Shown: positions 1-10,778 of the stretch, in pieces | How the letters are laid out: every line of letters starts with the position of its first letter | How positions within the stretch are numbered: position 1 is the stretch's first letter | NCBI GenBank assembly: GCA_025331565.1 | Contig: JAFREQ010000034.1 | Location: 2,666,001 to 2,730,000, forward strand | Source of the DNA: Holacanthus passer | Taxonomy: Eukaryota > Chordata > Actinopteri > Pomacanthidae | Length of the DNA: 64,000 nucleotides | Direction of reading: 5' to 3' | Program-made: the position numbers and the translations under genes | Notes under the pieces: model-generated | What the model was told of the DNA's origin: nothing | The model's database searches: none | Seen by the model: only the letters and a program-made list of their open reading frames with translations

Positions 1-2089
1 AACATTTCCCAAGATAGTTTCCCCCGCCGCTGGCTTTGTGGTCAAGTCATTTAAATAGCCTGCTTATTTGTCGCATTAACAAGCGAAACCAGATACAAAC
101 AAAACAGTGTAAAGCTTGTTGTAAATGAGCTGAAGCATTTTGTATCTTAAAATTGCTTTTTAGTCAGTAACTGTTGTTGCCAATTGTCATAACGTTGCTG
201 AGTTTTTGTGCCTCAGCCATCATTACCTGTCTGCACCTGTGCTGACATTCTGAATCGTTCTCTGTGAATTATTATTTCTAGAAGATTTCCAATGACACAC
301 AGTAAATTAGCTGTTAACTGGTAACATTCTCACTGGTGTTAGTGACCTTTGAAAAAAGAAATGTCCTCCTCTAACAGACCACATGAAATGATATATACAT
401 ATGACGTGTTATAATTACAGTGATAACATTTAGTCAAGACGTCCGAGGTGGTTAACCAGTGCACACTCCAAGAACTGACAGGGTGGAGCAGAGTTGACAC
501 AGCATCTCTCATCTCGGCCTGCCGCTCCCCATCGCTTTCAGCTCGCATCACGTCAACCCGGTCTCCAGTCAACGTTCCAGCAGCTCTCGGTGTAGGAATC
601 GCCCAAAGGCGCTGGTCACAGATCGTTGTGTGTTTGTATGTGAGTGTATCTGACTCGCCTGTGGGACTCAGATCTCAGCTCAGTCAGCCTATCATCCAGT
701 GCTATTCACTGCCATAAGGGGGATAAAGACATATCTGATGTAGGATCAGTGGTTCACTTTCAGAGGGGAAGCCCATTGAGCCACATTGAGCCACAAAGTG
801 TTTCTGGAAAGTGCAAAAATCTCTAGTCTTGACATACATGTGCATTTTTTTGAAAACACCTATGTTATATTTTCATTTCCTATAACTCTTCCATAGAGGC
901 TAAGATGCTGAGTAGAAGAGATGTGTGCTATAACAGTTTCCCTTGGCACTGCACAAATTGGCAAATGATGAATAACACAACACTGACATCACTGTTAAGC
1001 TCCCGCTGGAGCCGTGATACTTTCATTCACTGTAAAGGGCAAAAGGATGGCAGATTTGTGAGACGGCCTTCTGAAGTGTCCTTGAGCAAGAGACTGAATC
1101 CCTGCCAGTTTTTCTATAGCTGACCCGCACTGTTGACCTCGCTGTGGCTCACTGAAACGATGGCTTTCTCCTTCAAAAATTGGTATCACTAGAAATACTA
1201 TTAGCTATTCATACGTAGAGAGCTGTCTGTGTGTTCCCTCGGCTGCCAGGTAGCTCCAGCAGATGGGAAAATCTGTCCCTTACATGTGTTGAGAAAAAAG
1301 CCACAACAGGAATGTTTGCTTCACACACATGCAAATTTTAAAGGCTGCTTATGAAAGAGGACATTATAGTATGTGTTTTCTGTACTAAGTCGGCATGATT
1401 GCTACTTCTAAAGGAAGGAAACCTTGAACTTAGAGTGGCTGAAAGGAACAGTATTTATATAGGACATTTGACCTGCCGTTAAGGTCTAGTTACGCTTGAC
1501 ACAAAGAAGTTTGGACAACATGTCTTCTGACGCAATAATCTAATGTGATGATGGTGCACACTTTCAGGCAATAGTCGTGCATGGTGGTGCATTTTTTTGT
1601 TTGTTAAAAAAGTGACTAAGAGCTTGAGAGAAGTTTAAATCCAAACTTTCTAACCCCTGTACACCTGACCAATCGCTGCATGAAGTGGGCGTGCTTGACA
1701 GATTGTCGGTCTCGGGAAGTTGTAGAAGTTGTTGAACGCAACCTCCCCCCAGATTCGATGTTGATAAGCTGTCAGGGAGGAAGGTTTCAGATGCTGTTTG
1801 ACGATCCGAAAAGCACTTAGTTTGAAGCATACTGACTCCTTCAGGCAGGCGGAGGGCTGTGCAGATCTAGAGGGAACAATTGAGGAATAAACAGATCTTA
1901 ATCATGTCACTTGTCTTCATTTCTTCTTCACAGTTATACACTGGCGTCCTAGAAAGTTGTAGGAGCTGATAATCCAGCAGTGGATATGGAGAAATGATTG
2001 AATAGAGGAATTTCATTGAACAAAGGTAACTCAGGTGGGATCAAAAGACCTGAGAAATCTGATGACAGCTTCAAGATAAATATGCATTT

Positions 2090-2377
2090 GAGTTGCAACC
2101 AGCAATCTTTTGATTTGATTAATCTGTCAATAATTTTTTTTAATTAATTGTTTTTTCTGTACAACATCAGGAAGCATTAAAAGCATATCCATTGCAATTT
2201 CCCACAGTGTAAGATGATGCCATCAAATCGCTTGTTTTGCTTTGTCTAAAACCCTAAAATATCCATTTTACTGTGATATTAAACAAGGAAAAGTCAAATT
2301 TAAAATGACATCACTTGTTTGTCATTTTTGCTTAGAAATGACTTAAACAATATATCAAGCATTGCAGTAGTTGCAGC
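2090..2377. repeat. Dispersed fish repeat, full-length degenerate copy
   Basis: The segment begins with AGTTGCAACC and ends with TAGTTGCAGCT, which are imperfect terminal inverted repeats. Inside are the ATTAATCTGTC motif near the left end and an A/T-rich body. I recognise this as a very common teleost nonautonomous element whose ends read like GGGTTGCAACTAACG. The copy is diverged and therefore old. A related body lies inside the composite repeat at 8217-8771, and a shorter remnant lies near 46.7 kb. I do not assign a Repbase name. Confidence 0.6.
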
Positions 2378-2893
2378 TGCAAGTTTTAATATGAAAGTAT
2401 GTTAAGTTTGCAGTAATATTTAATTGTTTTGTGAAATGATGCAGCTCTTTTCGTGGTTTTCATCCTCACAGTAATTCTGACTCCTTTTATGTAGTGGGTG
2501 TGTACTTTCATGTCAGTATCTATTTAAGGGCAGTATGTTTTTCAAATGGGGGTCATTTTAAAACAATATTCTTAGACAACATAAAGAGACATTAATGATG
2601 GATAGAAGTGTTGATATAATCTAACTGGGCAATGAGGAGGGAGAGGTGAAGTACAGGGTACAGAGAGAGAGAGGAAGCAGACAGGCCATGAAGAGACAGC
2701 AACCTGCTTTATGACTGCTACCCCAGCACACCCACACACCCTCCACCACTTTCCTCAGAAAAAAATATTTAAAAAAGGGAAGAAAAAAAAATGTCTTGGG
2801 AGCGCGGTTTGGGAGAGCTGTGAAAAGAGAGAAAGACACAGAGAAGTAAAGATACCCAGGAAGAGAAGGAGAATTTAAATCTCCCTGATAAAG

Positions 2894-2955
2894 GAGGTTT
2901 AAACCTCATTGAGAGTCGATGTGCGGCCCCTCGGAGTGACTCAGGGTGTGACTCA
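2894..2955. promoter_or_regulatory. Paired AP-1-like sites beside a 14-bp palindrome
   Basis: A perfect 14-base palindrome, GAGGTTTAAACCTC, occupies 2894-2907. Two exact TGACTCA cores follow at 2937-2943 and 2949-2955, 12 bases apart and in the same orientation. TGACTCA is the classic AP-1/TRE core. The cluster lies in the xkr6 intron and could be an enhancer, but this is inferred from motifs only. Confidence 0.3.
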
Positions 2956-2980
2956 TTGCAGCTGGCATTGCCTCCACCTT

Positions 2981-2998
2981 ACACACACACACACACAC
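2981..2998. repeat. (AC)n microsatellite
   Basis: Nine uninterrupted AC dinucleotides in the xkr6 intron. Confidence 0.9.
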
Positions 2999-3214
2999 TT
3001 TTTCATAAACCCTCAGGCCTTGCGTATGTTATGTGTCCCCCATGCTTAGTGTTCCACCTGTTAACAGACGATGCATAAGCTCTGCTTCATGCTGCTGTAA
3101 TAGTACTTGTGATCTTCTTGTGAATCAGCTTATGACAAGATATGAATGCAGTCTGAGCTGCTGAGCCTTCCCACGAGCATGACTTCAGAGACAGATGCTG
3201 TTAAACTTGGCAAG

Positions 3215-3241
3215 GTGTGTGTGTGTGTGTGTGTGTGTGTG
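3215..3241. repeat. (GT)n microsatellite
   Basis: An uninterrupted run of about 13 GT units in the xkr6 intron, followed by a non-repetitive stretch. Confidence 0.95.
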
Positions 3242-3920
3242 ATCCTTCCAACCACCCACTCGAGGGATTAGTGTAAGGGTGGTTGGATGACTCATCGGTC
3301 AATGATTTTGGAGGAGAGGGAGGAACAACATGGCCAAGTCGTCCACATGGTGTGAGTGTGTCTGCCATTCCACCTGCCCCTCCATGCAGCTCGTTCTCCA
3401 AATATCTACTCATGCAAACCTTGTAATTACAGTTTCATATCTGAATGTGGGCTTTAAAGCAGACGTCATTCGGTTAGTCAGTTTCAGATGGAGGCAAATC
3501 TTGTGTGACGTATTTGCAATGCGTATGAGTAGTGTGAGTGTGTGTGAGTAGGTGGTGGTGGGGGGGCATTAATGGTTGCCTGTGTCTCGACAGCAATGGC
3601 AGACGGCTGAGCTTGGAACACGACCCCGGCACAGCGTCGAGCTGTTAGGCCATGCGTACGCTGCTTAACGAGCCATGAGCGATCGCTATGATCTTGCCAC
3701 AAATAATTCATGAGGAGCCCTGTAGAGGAGCTATGGAGCTAAAAGGGAAAAGGGTGGGGGGAGAGAGAGGAAAGCATCAAGGAGTGGACCACAGCCTAAG
3801 TGGAGTGAGGGCGGGAGGCGGGGGGAGGAAGACAGAGAGCGATCCGTCTGACAAATGTGTCTGGAATAGAAAGGAAATCCCCCATTACCTACAGCGCTGA
3901 CAAGCATGCATGTGCACGCA

Positions 3921-4087
3921 TGTGTGTGTGTGTGTGTGTGTATTTGTGTGTGCTTATTTTTAGAGAGCCATTTATGTTACTACATCTGAAAAAGGCACAG
4001 TGGGAGTGTTAACAGTGTGCATCACAATCGCGGGATGTGTGTGAGATTCTTGTGAAGGCATGTGTGTGTGTGTGTGTGTGTGTGTGT
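3921..4087. repeat. Two (TG)n microsatellites
   Basis: A (TG)10 run at 3921-3941 and a (TG)13 run at 4061-4087 are separated by about 120 bases of unique sequence. Together with the run at 3.2 kb they make this part of the xkr6 intron rich in TG tracts. Confidence 0.9.
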
Positions 4088-4954
4088 TGGAGACATGATG
4101 GAGTGAGTTCAGATTTTTCTGACAGCCGTGAAACCCAAAGTGTTCTACTGTACAGCTTTTTTTCTTTTTTTCGCTGAAACCAAGGGAATAGGATCTAACA
4201 AAGTGTATTATCAGAGAGGAACGGGGTGGATGTGGATGTGTACAGTGAGAAGTCTCATTTAGCTTTCTGTGCTTGAATATCAGAGCTGAAGTTTGAATTA
4301 TTGCACATACAGTAGGCTGCCAGTTTAAAATGCATGATAGGTGACTGCTGTAAAGCTAAACGAAGAACAAGTGAGCACCACTGCTGATACTAAGGAAAAC
4401 AACCTGTTATATTATTTATTGTGATTATTATTTTTTTTTTTTTTGCCACGTTAGTTGCTTTGCTCTAGGTATAGTCACATTTCATGACTTTTCCTCTAGC
4501 CACACCAAACATTGACATTTTCAGTAATGCATTGTTTTTTTTAATTTCCAAATAATTTTCTAGTAAGTTTAAAAGAGAATTATGTAATTTGGCAATTAAT
4601 ATATAAGGAAATTGGAACAAACCTTGAAAAAAAAAGCTCAACATAACAGCAAGTAAATTCGTCTCACATTTATTATCAAACATTTCATTTTCATTTCTCG
4701 CTTGCTTGTCGATAAAATCCACTTTTTTCACATGTTCAGTTGACTTGCTGTGCCCTGACTAAAAGATTCACAGGGTTACACTCGCAATTAATTTGAGTTA
4801 ATTAATTGTGAATGTACCCTTTGATCATTGTCTTTTTCCCCCTATAATTAGTGACAAATTACTTTCCAAAAAAACATGGAACTTGGAAATTGCTAGTAAG
4901 TTATTCAGAAATTACAAACCCGTAAAAAAAAACATTACCACATGTTTGGTTTTT

Positions 4955-5490
4955 AATGAAATGTCTCGACAACTATTGGATGGATGAAACACATATCCAT
5001 GTTGCCCAGAGAGTAAATCCTTGACTGTGGCGATTCCCTGACTTTTCATCTAGCAGCACCGGCAGGTCAAATTTTCACACATACTGGGAGAGATCTTAAC
5101 ATTTACTTGCTGGATTCATGCAAAATTTTGCACAGACATTCATTTTTGGTTTTGAGTTAAACATCTCATCAACTTTTGGGACAATTCCAAGGAAAATGGA
5201 TACAGGGTGAATTTAAATAACTTTCCATCTAATGCCACCATCAGGTTAGCACCACCATGATGTAAGGTTCTATATCTTGATAACTATTGGATGATTAGTG
5301 TGAAGTTTGTCCTCCTCAGGCTTTTCATCTAACACCACCCTCAGGTCAAAATTTGACCTAGTGACATTACACCCACTAAACATCAGCATGTTATCCTTGT
5401 CGTTGCACGTATTGTAGCACTGATCCATCAGCATTTCGCTCAAAGCACCGCTACATCCTCACAGAGCCATAGCATGTCTGTAGAGTCCTG
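4955..5490. repeat. Dispersed fish repeat with internal tandem units
   Basis: The block opens with ATGTCTCGACAACTATTGGA and contains three diverged versions of a unit with the core TTTTCATCTA / CACCATCAGGTCA (about 5041-5074, 5221-5250 and 5323-5350). It ends in a segment resembling CATTTAGCTCAAAGCACCGC. I recognise this as one of the most abundant dispersed sequences in percomorph genomes, often annotated as unclassified. It has no coding content. Confidence 0.6.
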
Positions 5491-8216
5491 TTTTTTCAAA
5501 GCTACGGAGGCCGTGAAGGTTACTGTTCCTGACGGAGGCAGCACAGACCAGTGAGACGTATCACTGGAACACACAGACTAATGGAAATTTGGTCGGAGGG
5601 GTGGAGACAAAGTGCCTGTGTCTCTGTGGCATGTCATTAGTGAGGGAGAGGGGTTGACTTGTTCCATCTGACATTTACCAGTCCAACTGAAAATGTCACG
5701 GAATGCCAGCCTTTACCTCTGGATATAATGGTGCCTCTTACAGCCCAGAGCTATTGATCCCAGAAAACTTTGGTCCATTTTGAACCCCTGTCTTGTTCCC
5801 CGCTGTCCACTGTCCCGAGACAGACCAGCATCACATGTGCTCCTGTATTTCCTTTCCCATGCAGACCTTCCTCTGTGTCTGATTACGCCATGCATTCGGA
5901 GGCTTGGCTCAGTGGATAGATGATGCCAACAGTGTTTGTATGAATTGTCTGAATAAACACCCGTGTGTTGGTTATAATGAGTCACTGCATATCACATCTG
6001 TGTATGAGCTTTCTTTATAATGTCTCTGAGAGTGACTGTAACACAGCTGCTGAACTGCACCAAATCCCACAGCTAGTTTCTCAAGTCTCCACACTAATGT
6101 TGAAGCTACAGCTGCTGTGTGCAGGCGTTTTTGTTCCATAATTTCTTCAGTTTCTCCCCCAGCTTTTTGAGAAACTCTGGCTGTCTTTTCAGGTTAGCTA
6201 ATTGACTGTCTGACTGACAGACTGGACCACATAGAGGTTTGCCAAATTTGTCATAAAAGGAAAAGGGAAGTGGAGGGAGCTTTGTTGTTGGACAGAAAAC
6301 AAAAATAGTGATTCTGCAAAAATAACAAGGTCGAATCCATTTCAGAGCAAATGTGTGAAATAAAAAAAATTTAAAAATGCCGTCTAAACATTTTTTCATG
6401 GTTGAAATTGTTTTGTCGTCCCGGAAAAACAAAGCGTGTGTCGAGATTAATTATGTCGTGAGCACGTGTAAACAAAAAGTGAGACACTATGAAATTCTCT
6501 CTGGGGCCTTTCACGTGTACCAGATGCATTATCACACTCAACTGATGGTCTAGTGAGTTGTTTTGAGCTGTATTGTATATTTGCAGAATAGGAGCTGGTT
6601 AATGCTTAAATCTCAGCCAAAACAATAACCGAGACCCTGTAAGACGATGCATTTACGGTGCACTGTTCTCAGCCTCATTTCAAATTAAACAGTAATCTCT
6701 TCCCCAGTAGCTAATGCAGCAGCTAATTATGTTGAAAACCACTCATAAGCATTTTCTGGTTTTGTTTTGTTTTGCTTTTATGCCGCAGTGAATTTGTGTC
6801 TCACTTTTTTAGGATGTGAATTTAGATCCATGGCCTCTCAATTTGTTTGGGGGAGTGCGACTGTCTAGTCTATTTCTGTCCTTGCTACACTATTGTCCTC
6901 GGTTGACTGCCTTCACATCAAGTGCTGGATTTATTTGGCCACTCTGCCAGCTCAGGCAGATAGGCCCTGCAGCTCCCACCCAATATGCAATGGCTGAAGT
7001 CCCTGTTAAGATAACTATAAACCACTATAACTGTCATAGTGGTTTCAGTGATTGTTTTCTCTCCCGTCAGACTTGGGTTAACATGTTTGAAGAGCTAAAG
7101 TTGTTTGCATGAGAGGATAAAAGTGCCACGCTGCTGTTTCCCTTCTTTTTTGTTGTCTTGATTCTCTCCTGTTGGATGGATTGATGTTTTTGTACCGTGC
7201 ATATTCAAGCGTGCGTTGTGATGTTCCTGTCCAAGGCTTCGATCCGCTAAAATGTTTTCCCTCGCCGTTGTTTACCCGTCTTCCTCTGCGCGCCATAATT
7301 GGCGGCTCCGACTGCGGCGCTCCATTTCAAAATCCATACCCAGAGAAGATTATGATCTTAATTAGCTGTATCACAACCCTGAGCATATTACATTTTTGCT
7401 CAGCGGCACACAATGACTCCGGGTGTCTTGTCCTTTAAAAAAAAAAAAAGAAGCAGTGCCACAGCTTTGATTGCAACAGGAGCTTGATTCAATTAGCTGC
7501 CACTTCTCAGCTGCATTACCCACCATCTCCCTGGCTTCACCAGAGTCGCTTCACCATTATAAACCCCATCAGTCATGAAAATAGCCAGTCCGGTCACTGA
7601 CAATATGGGTAATGCAGTGCACTTCAGAGGATGATTATTGCCTTGGTTACTATATGCCTCCTATAACGAGTTCAATAAACACACCTTCAGAGGCCAAAAG
7701 GAGTTTGTGAGCAGTGGTGTTTTTCTCATGGCTGCTTTCCATATATGCAAGTTTGTGCCCAGGGAAGTGACTGTTTTGATTAGAGAGACTTTTTAGTGTC
7801 CTCTAGTTGGATGGATAATGATGGGCAGAGGAAGAGGTGGAATTTTGGTGTTTAATCTAAGTGTCAGACAAACTTGTTTCCAGCTTCATGTTTTTTGTGC
7901 GTTTTTCCCAGTCAAACTTACATTGGTGCTCTTTTCTTTGTGGCAATCAAAATCCACATGTTTGTAAAATCCTTTAAGCATTTATCCCATTAAAGCCAAC
8001 TTTATTCATGGGTAAACATCTGAAAACTCAGTGATAAACTCCTCATAAATGCAGATTGATATATTTTACTGTGTATTAAAAAGTGTAGCTAAGTATGCCC
8101 TCTAGTGTTGTCCAAACTCAACCATGCGCAGGTGTGCTGAACAGGGAATTTACAAAGATGTAATATTGAATATATATATATTGTATAAATACAGTGACAT
8201 ATGTGTTATCAGACAC

Positions 8217-8771
8217 CAGTGGTGGAAAGTAAAGTAATTTACTCAAGCGCTATGCTGAAGTACAAATTTGAAGGACTTGTTATTCACTTAAGTCTTTTCT
8301 TTTCACACTAATTTACTCTACTCCACTACAACTCAGAGGGAAATATTTTACTTTTTACTCCACTACATTAATCTGACAGCTGCAGTTTCTTTACAAATTC
8401 AGGTTTTGACACGGAAAACATACGAAGACTTTATAAAATATGTTGTAAAATTAGTCGTTGGACAGAAAATGAATTGAGAACTATTTTGATAACCATCATT
8501 TTTCATGTTAAATTTCATGGTTCCAGCTTCCCAGATGTGATCTTCTGCTTTCACCTTTATGCATTTTAACCATTTTAATGTATTTTTAATCATTTTGAGG
8601 TTTTGACTGTTTGGACTGTGTCACAACGAGGTGTCACTTTGTGGATCTGGGACGACATTTCTCGTTAACTTTAGAACTTTTACACTCAATCACTTAATCA
8701 AGAAAATAATGAGCAGATTAATCCATAATGAAATAGTAGAGTAAAGGATCTGAGTACTTCCTCCACCACTG
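8217..8771. repeat. Composite MITE-like repeat with CAGTGGTGG ends
   Basis: The element starts with CAGTGGTGGAAAG and ends with CTTCCTCCACCACTG, forming near-perfect terminal inverted repeats. The left part has the hallmark ACTCCACTAC units found in a very common percomorph nonautonomous element. From about 8455 to 8740 the body instead resembles the other repeat seen at 2090-2377 (TTTGATAA, ATTAATC and related motifs), so one element appears to be nested in the other. The flanking octamers TCAGACAC and TTAGCTAC match at only 5 of 8 positions, so any target-site duplication is decayed. The right end lies about 60 bases from xkr6 exon 2. Confidence 0.65.
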
Positions 8772-8834
8772 TTAGCTACATACCAGAATGCTGGGATCAT
8801 CTAACCAACCTGTCCAACCTTCTTCTCTCTGCAG

Positions 8835-10778
8835 GTACATTCGCACCATGTACCTTGGTATACAAAGTCACCGGCAGAAGGAGAACCAGCGGCGTTTTTA
8901 CTGGGCTATGATGTACGAGTATGCCGATGTCAACATGCTGCGACTGCTGGAGACCTTCTTAGAAAGCGCCCCTCAGCTGGTGCTGCAGCTCTGCATCATG
9001 ATCCAGAGCAACAAGGCTGAGTGGCTGCAGTGTAAGCGGCTCCCTAAGGCTCTATAGGAGCAACACTAGAGTCTCATTCCTCAAGACGTCTCTCATCTCT
9101 GTCTTTTTTTTTACTGTATGTCACACTGTGCTTATCACACGATTCTGAGATGCTTCCGTGTTTTACACCTGACAAATCCATTTTCTTTGAAGTTCACACA
9201 TCGCTTTATTTACAGTGTACGATATTCTCCACCACTGTATCCAATTTCCAGCGTTCATCACTCTTGTTATTGAAAGCTCTTATACAATTCCAGTTTCCTC
9301 ATGCAATACAGCTCCCCAAGGAAGGCAATTCAATCATAACAAGTGATACCCTTCCCTGTCTGGGTGTCTATAGAAATGCCGTCAATACATTTGCTGAGAG
9401 GCACCATGCTGCTGCTCTGCAGATAATCCTCTATCATTTTTCATGCAGCAGGTTACTGCTCTGACACATCTGCTGTCTCTACTATTATACCAGTCTTAAG
9501 GAAACTGAATTGGTGCACTAAATGGAGACTGTGTTGACTGAATGACCTATGATCTTGGTAATAATATGCCTCTCTAAAAATGTGATGGATTGCATTGGCT
9601 GAAATGAAAACGTACTGTATACAGTAAGTGGACTGACAGCCAAGTCAAGGTATAACCATAGTTCTCTGCGTTATGCTAAACTGGATTTTTCGTCCAATTT
9701 CTGACATTTTTAGAACCATCTAACAGCATATTTCAGTCACTCTCATTCTTGACATTTTTAGGCTTTCACTGCTCTCATTCCTACTCTCTCTCTATCTATA
9801 TTCACAGGTGTTTCTGCCATGTCCTCCCTCTTGTCCCTGGCCTGGGTGCTAGCCTCTTACCACAAACTCCTGCGGGATTCACGTGACGACAAGAAGAGCA
9901 TGAGTTACCGAGGTGCTCTGGTGCATTTGTTCTGGCGCCTTTTTACCATCTCCTCACGGGTGCTCTCCCTTGCCCTATTTGCCTCTGTTTTCCACATCTA
10001 CTTTGGCATTTTTGTGGTGCTCCACTGGTGTGCCATGGCTTTCTGGGTCATCCATGGCGGCACCGACTTCTGCATGTCCAAGTGGGAGGAGGTATTGTTC
10101 AACATGGTGGTGGGCGTGGTCTATGTCTTCTGTTGGTTCAATGTACGTGAGGGCCGGACGCGGTACAGAATGGTGGCCTATTACACAGTAGTACTGTTAG
10201 AGAACGCCATCCTCAGCTCCCTTTGGTATGCGTACCGCGACCCAGCCACCACTGACGCCTATGCCTCTTTTGCCCTCTGTGGCGTCTTCCTGTGCTTTGC
10301 CTCAGGTGTGGCCTGTATGGTTCTCTATTATGGGGTTCTACACCCCATGGGCCCCCGGCTGAGGGTGCTGGCCAGCTCCTGCTGCGCCGAGCTGCTGTGG
10401 GGCCTTCCATTACCCCCCGAGGCCGAGCCCATGGCTCCCACCCCAGGCCCCCGTGGCTCTCAGGCCACCCCCACACGGGGTCTGGCGGGGGAGTATGTGG
10501 AGTCAGATGACACAGCCACGGACACCTGCCTTCCGGTTTTCCAGGTGAGGTCCACAGAGCCTGTGGACGCAGCTGGCAGGCCCATCCGGCCTGAGGGTCC
10601 TCTCATCAAGATAGACATGCCCAGAAAACGCTACCCAGCCTGGGATGCACACTTTGTGGATCGGCGCTTGCGCAGGACCATAAATGTGCTGCAGTACATT
10701 AGCCCGAATGCGGTGGGCATCAGGTATAGGGACGGTCCGCTTCTTTATGAACTCCTGCAGTACGAATCCTCCCTCTGA
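8835..10778 (+). CDS. xkr6: XK-related protein 6-like, C-terminal part (exons 2 and 3)
   Basis: This is a multipass plasma-membrane protein of the XK/XKR family; some members are caspase-activated phospholipid scramblases, but XKR6 itself has no established activity that I know of. Exon 2 is 8835-9031 and the terminal exon is 9808-10778 (stop TGA). They join as AG/g...t/gtaagc and cacag/GT, giving W-L-Q-C-V-S-A across the junction. About 388 residues are present of an expected 640 or so; exon 1 is outside the window. Exon 2 carries the conserved YIRTMYLG and ESAPQLVLQL segments. Exon 3 carries several hydrophobic helices, HGGTDFCMSKWEE, the loop ASSCCAELLWG and the C-terminal motifs TCLPVFQVR, GPLIKIDMPRKRYPAWDAHF and GPLLYELLQYESSL. 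The tail matches my recollection of XKR6 better than XKR4 or XKR7, and fam167a, a neighbour of XKR6 in human, lies 21 kb away. XKR4 and XKR7 are the alternatives. Teleosts can carry two xkr6 copies, so an a/b suffix is possible. Confidence 0.88.

Larger units (their letters stand above)
1..8834 (+). other. xkr6: Intron of xkr6 upstream of exon 2 (noncoding)
   Basis: This stretch ends at the acceptor of xkr6 exon 2 (cag at 8832-8834). The large first coding exon expected for this family, which is GC-rich and encodes the N-terminal half, is not present, so the stretch is read as the 3' part of a long intron 1. The open frames inside it are short, lack splice context and resemble no family I know. 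It contains several microsatellites, three dispersed repeats (listed separately), a paired AP-1-like cluster near 2.9 kb and a mixed-composition block with homeodomain-type TTAATTAG and CAATTAG cores at about 7.3-7.6 kb that could be a conserved noncoding element. I see no RNA gene. A miR-598-like sequence, which lies in the human XKR6 intron, was looked for and not found. Confidence 0.7.

Noticed and set aside
1..8834. miR-598 or miR-124 hairpin expected near XKR6
   Set aside because: Neither the miR-598 nor the miR-124 mature sequence was found on reading this interval.
8835..10778. Calling a caspase-cleavage site and scramblase activity for the XKR protein
   Set aside because: Acidic DD/ATD residues are present in the tail, but XKR6 is not an established caspase-activated scramblase and a short Asp motif is not sufficient evidence.
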